A stretch of DNA of 27,008 bases, taken from Polysphondylium violaceum (Eukaryota; Evosea; Eumycetozoa; Dictyosteliales; Dictyosteliaceae). A program made the position numbers and the translations under genes. Under the pieces are notes generated by a model. That model did not search any database. It had not been told where the DNA came from and saw nothing but the letters and a program-made list of their open reading frames with translations. Position 1 is the stretch's first letter. Each line of letters opens with the position of its first letter. Where the stretch lies: assembly GCA_000277445.1 (NCBI GenBank), contig AJWJ01000313.1, positions 1 through 27,008 on the forward strand, given 5' to 3'. This document shows positions 19,439 through 27,008 of this stretch, piece by piece.

Positions 19439-20801
19439 TTAACAATTGGCATCACCAATCATATGAGAGATTTTGGCAGCAATTCTTTTGGCTTCATTTT
19501 GACCTTTTTTATCTCTGAGTCTTCTTTCTCTTTCTTTTTCTTCAATGTTGGCAAGGAGATCATGGTTGCTCTTGGAGTAGTTAAAGTTGTATTGATTGGC
19601 AAAGTTGGCGGTGTTGTTTTTCTTTTTGTTGTAGATACTCTTGGTCATCTTGTTCTTGCTATTGTGACGGAGACCATTGACACCACTGGAGTTTTTGATC
19701 ATGGTGGAAACTCTCTTGGCCAAGCTGATATGTTCTCTTTGGAGCTTCTTGTTGTTCATTCTAAAGTGTCTTTCTGACTCTTCCAATTTCTTGACGTGGG
19801 AGAGGGCTTGAGAGTTAAAGTTGAATTTGTGGATACCCATCTTGTTACCGTTAGAGTAGCTGGTACCAGAGTTGTATCTTCTGCTAGCATAAGAGTCATT
19901 ACCACTCATGATATTGATACGAGTGAATCCAGATTTACCATGACCAAGGACGGATCTTGGACGTGGACCAAGAGCTTTGATGGCTTTGGAAATCTTGAGA
20001 GCATTCTTTTTCTTGTCTGATTCACCACGGACATCTTTGATTCTTCTTTCTCTTTCCTTGTTTTCCAATTGACGGGTGACAAAGAGACTACGTTGGCTGG
20101 CATTTTCATAGTATTGATCTTGTTCTCTCAATCTTCTGCTTCTTTCTCTTTCTTCGTCAATGACAGTTCCCATTCTACCAGCAACCCAAGAGTCGTGTGA
20201 AAGCATTGGATCATTTTCCTCCATTCTTCTTCTTCTTTCCTTTTCTTCCATATCAATTACACTTCTTCTGTTGTAATGTTCTTCTTTACCCATCAAAGAG
20301 ATACGTTGAGCATTCTTGCCACCAGTCTTTGGTACAACTAATTCCAAAACTCCACCTTGGAATTTAGCTTGAATGGATGATCCATCAATACCTATTATTA
20401 TTATTATTATGATATGTTAATATACATTTATAAATTATTAATTATCAACAACTATACAAACCTTCTGGTAAAGCGACAGCTCTTTGGAATTCACCACCAC
20501 TGTATCTTTCTCTTCTATGGAATTTCCATTCAGAGGTAGAGTGACTGGATTTTGAACCCTTGATGGAAAGGAATCTACCATTAACTTGGACATCCAAATC
20601 TTCTTTTTGGAAACCTGGTAATTCTAAAATAATTTTGTAGAAGTTCTTGCTTTCACAAACATCCATTCTAGGCTTCCAACCCCAGTCCAATGAAGTTGGA
20701 GTGCTTGGACTATTGCCAGACCAACCTCTTAAAGCTTCATCGAGTGAATGTCTAAGATGAGATAATTCTTCTAATGGATGAGATAACCAATTGTAGTTCA
20801 T
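19439..20801 (-). CDS. Small heat-shock domain protein with long repeated C-terminal extension
   Basis: Exons are 20462-20801 and 19439-20391; the 70-base intron (20392-20461, GTTTGT...AATAG) joins LPEG to IDGSSIQ in phase 1. The protein has 430 residues. An alpha-crystallin domain spans about 44-140 with ELPGFQKEDLDVQVNG, RRERYSGGEFQRAVALPEG and the GVLELVVPK strand. Small heat-shock proteins are normally 140-220 residues chaperones that end soon after this point. Here about 280 highly charged residues follow, carrying five copies of an (I/L)E(E/N)+ERERR(L/I)-like motif starting near 158, 190, 220, 314 and 394. The last three are followed by an A.KIS..I-type helix (ALKISKAIKAL, LAKRVSTMIKN, IAAKISHMIGD). 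The frame is open and intact across the junction. Chaperone activity is inferred from the domain; the extension's role is unknown, perhaps RNA, cytoskeleton or self-association. Confidence 0.88.
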
Positions 20802-21631
20802 TGTTGTTGTTGTTGTTGTTGTTTTTTTTAAAAAAAGAGATAAAAATAGTTTTTAATAATAAAAAAAAAGATTTATATAAAAAAGAGAATATATAAAAAG
20901 AAGAAGATGTTGATTTGCGATTAATAGGAAAAAACAAAGGTCTATTTATATTCTTTGGAAAACCATGCTTATTTTGAAGGCTGACATACATTCTATTCCC
21001 CACCCACATCACCAATTAAGGAAAAAGGGAAATAAAACTGTGTGTGGTGTGGTATTGTTGTTGTTAATTAGTGGTATATTGATTTGGGTGTTGGGGAGTG
21101 AAAATAGGAAATTTTCTAAAGATGGGGGTAATGGTTGCTGATAGTAACTACAGTCGTCCGTATAAAATATAAATATATAAATTTCATACCAATCATTGTG
21201 TGGTGTGGGGTTGATTCAATTTCAATAAAAATTTCAGATGTATCTTGAATTTCCATAAATCGTATGAAAATTAATTAACCACACCAACTTTTTATGGAAT
21301 TGGCACGCGGGGTGGTGTGTAAGAGAAAACTAAAATCCTAGTGGTAGTCAAATGCGTATCTCTGTAATTTGGTGGTGTGTGATAGAGATGATAAATATGT
21401 GTGTCTGTGTCAAAGATATGATATGATTGGTATCATGATATTATATTACAATTATTCTAAAAGCATATTCTCCTGAAACCCTAATTCAAACTGTGATTAT
21501 CATAAATTACAAAGAGTGATAAAATATTATTAGTATTGTATCGCAATGGTGGTAATGGTGGATATGTATATATCCTACTCATTGTTTGTAAATTGAATAA
21601 AGTGATGGTTGAAGTGTTATTATTGTAATGA
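20802..21631. promoter_or_regulatory. Upstream region of the sHSP gene, with GT-rich boxes
   Basis: This holds the 3' UTR of the minus-strand gene to the right and the sHSP promoter. The sHSP leader has CAA repeats directly before the ATG, a T-run (minus strand, about 20861-20869) and TATA-like sequence at about 20871-20882 and 20889-20895. GT-rich boxes occur at 21040-21054 (GTGTGTGGTGTGGTA), 21197-21210 (TTGTGTGGTGTGGG), 21310-21320 (GGTGGTGTGT) and 21370-21380 (the same core), with the reverse orientation at 21278-21287. I found no clean array of inverted nGAAn heat-shock units. No supported gene lies in 20802-21631. Confidence 0.55.
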
Positions 21632-22595
21632 TTAAAAATAACAATATTCCTATTCTTTACAACAACACGTACATACACACAACACATTAAACAGTATACG
21701 AGTATTATGTATATTAGTAATCTTACCATCAATTTAATAAAACCATTAATAAAATCTTTGGAAAAGTTTTTTAAAATGACCAATGGCACGACATCATCTA
21801 ATTCATCTTCGTCCAACTTCATAATACTTTGCTCCTCTGCTGATCTTTGCATTAAATCTAAAAAACTTCTAAAATCTCCACCATAGTAATTTTTAATTGA
21901 TAATATCTAGTTTTATATTAATATGAATCATAGAATACTATGACGAGATGATACACCTATAGATAAACAACATTGTTGACTGTACATACCTGATACATCT
22001 TTTTTATAGCATCGCTTGTAAGAAAAACAGAGTTTGGATGATGAGGAAAACTTTGAATGTAATTGGGACTCTCTGTAAATAATTTAGAAAACCTATAATA
22101 ATAGTGATAATGAGTAATGTGGATGAATATATGTAATACAAGGCGCACATACCATTCAACAAATGTAGTCGCACCGTCGTGTTCAGATATTTTATTCCAC
22201 ATCTTTAGTGTACAGTATGCTTGGAACTTTGATTGAAAATCATCTTTACCACTACTTCCCAATGCTTGTGATGCATATGTTCTTGTAAAATACAATATAT
22301 CTGCTTCATAAAATCGCCCTGTCAAGTTTTTATCTATAACAAACAGTGTGCCCAGATGACATATGTCAATTGTAGTCTCTCTAGGTGGTTGAATTTGCAA
22401 CACTTCATCCAAAACCTATTGTAATGTTGTATTAGAATACTAAATATCATCAAGCATCAGCACTACACCAACACATACCATGTAATCTCCCTCTCCCAAG
22501 TACGCTCTCTTATTATTTACATTATTGGCGGGATCTAATCTCACTCTTTTATATTCATCAGATATCGATTTTGCTAGTGATTCTACATTTCCCAT
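21632..22595 (-). CDS. Probable N-myristoylated protein with an EF-hand-like loop (five exons)
   Basis: Exons are 22479-22595, 22153-22415, 21990-22092, 21727-21906 and probably 21649-21632, giving 226 residues. Introns are 60-83 bases with GTATGT or GTAAGA donors and AG acceptors, and all junctions keep frame (ending GDYM/VLDEV, TFVEW/FSKLF, KKMYQ/ILSIKNY). The protein begins MGNVES, which fits the N-myristoylation consensus (Gly2, Ser6). Residues 67-78 (DKNLTGRFYEAD) match the 12-position EF-hand calcium loop at 1, 3, 5, 6, 8 and roughly 12, and hydrophobic helices flank it. A calcium-regulated membrane-associated protein is an inference; I cannot name the family. The last exon is uncertain: the stop in MEYCYF follows a 77-base intron, but another acceptor could give a longer tail ending at 21481. 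Confidence 0.75.
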
Positions 22596-23012
22596 TCTAT
22601 CTCTATACAATATACCTATATACCTATATCTTATCTCTTTTGTTTCTGTGTATCTTGAAAAAAATTAAAAAAAATTAAAAAAAAAAAAAAAAAGAATCTA
22701 TTTTTGGATCTTGGCACATAAAAAGTGATTGCATTCTAATGCCATCAAAAATTAATTTAATTGAAATAAATAAAAGGATGAATTTTATTTATTGATTTGG
22801 GTATTATTTTTCATGTTTTTTCGGTAGTTTATAATATTATAATATCGCGGGTGTTTGAGTTAAATAATTTTTTGTTTGAATCATAAAAATAGATTCAAAT
22901 GAGAGGGATGGGAAAAAAAAGTGTACATAGGACACTATATCGATCAAGTGTGTTATGTTATTAAGACACTTTGAATAGTTGGGAAAAAAAAAAAAAACCA
23001 TTGGAACGTAAT
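22596..23012. promoter_or_regulatory. Intergenic region between EF-hand-like and homeobox genes
   Basis: These 417 bases lie upstream of the EF-hand-like gene and downstream of the homeobox gene, both on the minus strand. They are AT-rich, with an A-run at about 22678-22695 and an 8-bp inverted repeat, TTTGAATC (22875-22882) against GATTCAAA (22892-22899). No ORF is supported. Confidence 0.5.
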
Positions 23013-25100
23013 CTATCTATTTGGCGGATAAAAAGATCTATCTTTTTTATCTTTGGCCGATAGTTGTTCCATGACGGTGGTTGGGGTGGATTGTTGTTGT
23101 TGTTGTGGATCTATTTGTTGATTGTAGGAGGAATCTATATGATGGCCATGATCATGAAATAGAGGTTGATTGTAAAATCGTCGATTAGGTGTCAAAGGAT
23201 TAACCATGAAGCCTTGGTGATTTTGAATGGGTGGTCCATTATCAAATACATAGGGTGTACTAATATATGGAATTGATTGAGCCAATGGAGATGCTGTTGG
23301 TGAATGTTGCTGTTGTTGCTGCTGCAGATGATGATATTGATGATTTGTTACAAATGGTGATTGAGTCAGGGGATTGTTTATAATATTGCTATTGTTGTTA
23401 TTAAAATTAGATTGCGGAAATATAGGTTGTTGTGGTGGCCGATGATGAAGGTGATTATATGATTCAACTTCGGACTCTGATTCTGATTCGGAATCTGTGA
23501 AACCCTTGGGTGATTTATTTGATGTAGATGTAGTGGTGGTGGTTGTTGTGGTGGTTGGATTTAGGCTATTATTGTTGTTATTATTTGGCATCGAAGTTTT
23601 TGAAATCTTTCTGACCAATCTGGAACGGTACTCAAACTCACCCTTTTGAACCATTTTACTTCTTTTAGACTTGAACCAATTTTTGATTCTAATAGTAGTA
23701 ACTTTGAGTTCTTCGGCAAGAGTGACCATTTGTTCTTTGTTTGGATAGGGATTCGATTTAAAGTATTTTTCAAGAAAATCCATTTCTTCATTATCAAACT
23801 TTTTAAATGCAAGTGTTTTATACTTGAAAATACCTTTTTGTGCCAATTTTTCTCTTTTATGCTTAAACCATCTAACAATTTGTGCCATTGAAATACCTGG
23901 TAAATTTTCCAAAATACCTTCTCTATCTTTTTGAGTTGGATATTGATTCTTTTCCCAATACATTTCTAAATAATCTTTTTCTTCAATTGTCGGTCTCCAT
24001 CTAATTTTTCTTTGCTCACCACCACCTTCTATTTCTTTTACTTTTTTATTTTGATTATTATTATTATTTTTATTATTATTGTTATTATTATTATTATCAT
24101 TATTACTATTATCATTTTCATTATTATCATTACTATTATTATTATTATTGTTGTTATTATTATCATTATTATTTGTTGTTGTTTTATTATTTAATCTGCT
24201 TGAGGATCTTGTAATAATTTTGCTTGGCTTCCTTTCAACTTGCTCTTCTTTAACTTGAATATTTTTTTTGTAATTTTCAAAGCTAATATCATTGCTATTT
24301 TTATTATTATCAAATTTATTATCTCTAGGTGGAAAAGGAAAACTATTATTGTTATTATTGGTATTGTTACTATTATTATTGTTGGTATTGTTATCATTAA
24401 AATTTTCTTTTTTAACCGGAGGAGTTAAAGGTTTTTCTAAAGATTTGTTTAATCTGTGAAATATTTTTTCTCTTAGAATTTTTGTTAAATCTTTTTCTTG
24501 TGATTGATTATTGTTATTGGTATTGTGATTATTGTTGTTATTGTTATTTGTGTTATTACTATTATTATAATAATGTGAATTATTTGGATGTTGTGATTGG
24601 TGAATTGGATATAATTGATGAGGATGAATAGGATGGGGTGATGATCCACCGCCCCATTGTTCTATAGGTTCATTTTCATTATGTAAAACTTCGGGTGGAT
24701 ATATATGTAGTAAAGGATGTGGCGGAGGATGATGCCCAAATGGAAAATGAGGCTGACCAGTCCCACCAGTGTTGGAATATGCTGTATTTAAAATCTCTTT
24801 ATCGTTTATCATTGATGTAAAAGGATATGGAATATGATGTGGTGTAGGTGAAAACGAACTAGGTGAAAATGAACTTGGTTGTGGATGATAAATCGGCTGT
24901 GGTATAAACAACATGGGTGGTGGGTGACCAGATGGTGTTGGTGGGTGGTGTGGTGAGTGAGGAACGATTGGATATGAATGAATAAAATGTATTCCATGTG
25001 GGGTATGTGAGCCTGATGATGGTGTTGAAGGAGGTGAAGTGCTTGGTGTTACAGGGTGATCATTATATTGTGAAATTTGTGTTGGATGGTGGAAATTATA

Positions 25101-25136
<36 letters not shown>

Positions 25137-25742
25137 GTGTTGTTGTATATTACTCGAGTGATGTACAAGTGAATCTTGCTGTGGTTGTCTATTGTTTCCA
25201 TCTTTTTGGAAATGCTGATATTGTAATTGATCTTGTAAAATTAATTGCTGTTGCTGTTGTTGTTGCTGTTGCTGTTGTTGTTGTTGAATTTGTTGTAATT
25301 GTTGATTATGAATATTTATTTGATGGGCAAGTTGTTGTTGATGATATAAATCATTATTGAAATTATTATTATTGTTATTAATATTATTATTAATATTACT
25401 ATTATTACTATTATTTATATTATTATTATTATTATAAATCTTCAACGGAGGCAAGTTCCTCTAAATTAATTAATTAATTAATAACCAATATTAATATTAA
25501 TATTTGCATATGCAAGTGTCCAAAAAAAGAAAAAAAAAAAAAAAAAAAAAAGTACGAAAAATAGTGGAACCTCGAATCGTCATAATGCGAATTTTTTTTT
25601 TGTACCGTAAATTTTTTTTTTTTGATTGGCCAAAAAGTGATGCATTTTTAGACTATTTTTTTTCAAAAATAAAAATAAAAATAAAAATTAAAGATGTTCA
25701 AACAACATTGGTATTTACCTGCTGATTGTCATCAGACTCCAT
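23013..25742 (-). CDS. Homeobox transcription factor with two adjacent homeodomains
   Basis: Exon 1 (25719-25742) encodes just eight residues, MESDDNQQ. A 258-base intron (25461-25718, GTAAAT...TTTAG) leads to exon 2 (23013-25460), giving 823 residues. The start is preferred because exon 2 opens directly after an acceptor with no ATG of its own, and an in-frame TAA precedes the exon 1 ATG. Long Asn, Gln, His and Pro-rich regions fill the N-terminal half. Two homeodomains follow at about 491-551 (RWRPTIEEKDYLEMYW ... IVRWFKHKREK) and 556-615 (FDNEEMDFLEKYF ... RIKNWFKSKRSK), only about four residues apart. Both keep Trp48, Phe49 and Arg53 but have His or Ser where nearly all homeodomains have Asn51. 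A nuclear DNA-binding role is inferred. TTCTAG at 25774-25779 (minus strand), after a pyrimidine tract, suggests a further 5' UTR intron. Confidence 0.9.
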
Positions 25743-26145
25743 TAGGAGAGAGATAAGTTAATGAGTTGTTTGACTAGAAGACAGAGATAAACATAAGTGT
25801 ATAAAATTGAAAATATGTCCAAAAAATAATTTGTGATTCGTGGCGAGATATGGACGAGCTGATTTCTGAAAAAAAAAACAAAAAAAAGCTAAAAAAACTG
25901 ATGAAGCGAGATTCAAAATAAAATCTGATGAAAAAAACACACGCACAAATACAAAGAGACTGTTTTTTTTTTTTTTTTATTGAGTGAAGTGAATGAGTGG
26001 TATATATTATATATGATATTATATTATTATACAAGATATACACAAACAGACAGGTAAGTAATGATATATGTTTGTAATACTACACAGTGTAAGATAATGG
26101 TACACAAAACGACAGTGAGCGTGTAATTTTTATCCTTGGTGGATG

Positions 26146-26259
26146 GTTTGTGAAAGGTGATGATATGCGATATGTGATGTTTATGGGCAGCTTAAGAGAT
26201 AAAATCTCTTGGAGAATTTTCTCACAGCAAGGATTGGCTGATATTTTTTGATCACAAAC
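26146..26259 (+). ncRNA. Candidate structured RNA with C/D-box-like features
   Basis: An 8-bp terminal inverted repeat (GTTTGTGA 26146-26153 and TCACAAAC 26252-26259) closes a 114-base segment. Just inside the left arm is GTGATGA (26157-26163), a perfect C-box consensus; near the right arm is CTGA (26238-26241), a D-box match. A perfect 7-bp hairpin, AAGAGAT-AAA-ATCTCTT, lies at 26194-26210. The spacing between the D box and the terminal stem (10 bases) is longer than in classical C/D snoRNAs, and no guide target was tested, so this could be chance. Confidence 0.25.
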
Positions 26260-26411
26260 AAAAAAAAAAAAGAAAATGTTTTAAAAATAAAAAAAAAAAA
26301 AAAAAAAAGAAAAAAAGAAACACCTTTTGGGGTCTCTGCTTGGGAGAGTCGACTGATTTGAAGAATTTGACTATACAAAATCGCATTCTTCCTAAACGGG
26401 ACGACGACATA

Positions 26412-26651
26412 TCATTCATATTGGAAAATCAAAATTTTATTCGTTAATTTTTTGAAAATATGAGTGTTGTGTAAAAAAACCATGGGACAGAGCTCGCCTG
26501 TAGGCCCCGCTCTCACACAGATTTTTCCCATCACAGTGTGTGGATTGTTTGAATTTGTTTTTGCATCAAAGTTGTGTCTGTGGGCATACACGCACCACAC
26601 CATAAACAACAACAGCCCACTCATCATTATCAAAAAAAACCAAAACAACAT
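26412..26651 (-). CDS. Possible small membrane or secreted protein
   Basis: An ORF of 79 residues starts at the ATG at 26651. It opens with a strongly hydrophobic segment (FWFFLIMMSGLLLFMVWCVY) that could be a signal peptide or a membrane anchor, followed by a polar part with three Cys in all (CVYAHRHN, KICVRAGPTGELCPM). In its favour, the start has a typical dictyostelid set-up on the minus strand: TATAAAA at about 26724-26734, a T-run at 26702-26708, then an A-rich leader ending AAAAAATG. The C-rich middle (26489-26513) is unlike ordinary intergenic DNA. Against it, the family is not recognised, the C-terminus is AT-rich, and the segment could instead be a 5' exon of the homeobox transcript. 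Confidence 0.35.
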   Translation of the reverse strand: MLFWFFLIMMSGLLLFMVWCVYAHRHNFDAKTNSNNPHTVMGKICVRAGPTGELCPMVFLHNTHIFKKLTNKILIFQYE

Positions 26652-26717
26652 TTTTTGATTTATTTTAATTTTTATTTTTTTCAGATATTTGCCGACACTA
26701 GAAAAAAAGGTTAATTC

Positions 26718-26739
26718 CACACTTTTTATAAAAGGTGTG
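26718..26739 (-). promoter_or_regulatory. Palindromic TATA element
   Basis: A 22-base near-perfect palindrome (CACACTTTTTATAAAA followed by GGTGTG; one mismatched pair) contains TATAAAA. It lies about 75 bases upstream of the ATG at 26651, with an oligo-T run between, the usual dictyostelid core-promoter order. Confidence 0.5.
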
Positions 26740-26884
26740 TTCCATTTATAGATTTTGGTCCTGAAGGATCCAATTCCTTTTTTTCAACACAAACACACCA
26801 AACAAACGGTTTATAAATAATAATATAATCATTTCTTAGCGAAATTTATATTAATTCTTCGCAATGGGTCATCTTTTTCTCAGA

Positions 26885-26944
26885 GTGATGTGAAAGTGAT
26901 GAGAGAGTGATGTTGTTGAATGAGGCCTTGATAAAGCTTTATCA
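26885..26944. promoter_or_regulatory. Phased GTGATG triplet and 16-base palindrome
   Basis: GTGATG occurs at 26885, 26896 and 26907, each exactly 11 bases apart, about one helical turn. The perfect palindrome TGATAAAGCTTTATCA follows at 26929-26944. Both lie upstream of the TATA at 26718-26739 for the minus strand and look like protein-binding sites. Confidence 0.4.
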
Positions 26945-27008
26945 CATGATATGTCTATATTTGTTTAATTATTTTTATTATATTTATGTTTATTTGTTTT
27001 TTTTTTTT

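Larger units (their letters stand above)
25743..27008. promoter_or_regulatory. Long upstream region of the homeobox gene
   Basis: About 1.27 kb with no long conserved ORF. It contains long A/T homopolymers (about 25963-25979, 26291-26308), CA/GT-rich words (CACCACACC near 26590, CAGTGTGTGG near 26535, ACAAACACACC near 26788), a consensus plus-strand donor CAG/GTAAGT at 26051-26059, a candidate structured RNA (26146-26259), a small ORF (26412-26651), a palindromic TATA (26718-26739) and a 16-base palindrome (26929-26944). Developmental regulators in dictyostelids often have such long upstream regions. Confidence 0.5.

Noticed and set aside
20821-21015. TTC/GAA words near the sHSP start as a heat-shock element
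   Set aside because: The words are not in contiguous inverted nGAAn units with correct two-base spacing.
24012-24428. Plus-strand Ile-rich ORFs in the homeobox gene
   Set aside because: They are antisense translations of Asn-codon tracts.
25560-25590. ACCTCGAATCG as a tRNA B box
   Set aside because: It deviates from GGTTCGANNCC and no A box or cloverleaf can be drawn around it.
26043-26062. ACTTACCTG on the minus strand as the 5' end of a U1 snRNA
   Set aside because: The match is just the complement of a splice donor; no Sm site or U1 stem-loops follow.
26165-26190. CCCATAA on the minus strand as a DUSE element of a dictyostelid class I RNA
   Set aside because: No class I RNA-like sequence follows at the expected distance, and the word lies inside the candidate structured segment.
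26252-26419. Minus-strand ORF beginning MNDMSSSRLGRMRFCIV
   Set aside because: Its first 30 residues look protein-like, but it then reads into poly-Phe from a T-run and stops. The possible donor GTGTTT is weak, so I do not call it a gene.

Overview
This window is eukaryotic nuclear DNA, almost certainly from a dictyostelid social amoeba. The sequence shows AT-rich, poly(T)/poly(A)-studded intergenic DNA, short AT-rich introns of mostly 60-80 bases with GTAAGT/GTATGT/GTAAAT donors, A-rich leaders before ATGs, long Asn, Gln, Glu and Thr runs inside proteins, and families characteristic of the group (FNIP-repeat proteins, multi-domain RacGEFs, hybrid histidine kinases). Coding regions look less AT-extreme than in Dictyostelium discoideum, so a species outside that clade (for example a Cavenderia- or Heterostelium-type genome) is my inference. 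I see no transposon, virus-derived element, CRISPR array or recognisable tRNA.

Layout, left to right. 1-4543 (+): 3' part of a very large hybrid histidine kinase with a tandem HAMP array, HisKA, HATPase, two receivers and a degenerate HPt-like tail. 4631-5512 (-): a small pseudokinase, convergent with it. 5736-7074 (+): a three-exon PHO80-type cyclin ending in a 26-Asn tract, divergent from the pseudokinase. 7247-10875 (-): a three-exon RacGEF with CH, IQ, DH and PH domains. 11658-12589 (+): a three-exon dienelactone-hydrolase-family protein whose stop codon is 28 bases from that of the next gene. 12618-18109 (-): three tandem FNIP-repeat paralogues. Between the first two sits a tiny two-exon gene for a predicted 34-residue peptide, reconstructed by eye. 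18257-19141 (-): a Glu-rich coiled-coil protein of unknown function. 19439-20801 (-): a small-heat-shock domain joined to a repeated charged C-terminal extension. 21632-22595 (-): a five-exon, probably N-myristoylated protein with an EF-hand-like loop. 23013-25742 (-): a homeobox protein with two adjacent homeodomains, both lacking the usual Asn51. 25743-27008: mostly non-coding, with a candidate structured RNA and a small ORF behind a good TATA/T-run promoter.

The genes do not form a pathway; they are ordinary neighbours in a compact genome. Several are signalling or regulatory proteins. The most unusual items are the sHSP with a repeated extension, the 34-residue microgene, the paired Asn51-less homeodomains, the homogenised HAMP array and the possible non-coding RNA near 26.15-26.26 kb. 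All splice sites were assigned by eye from reading-frame continuity and consensus sites.
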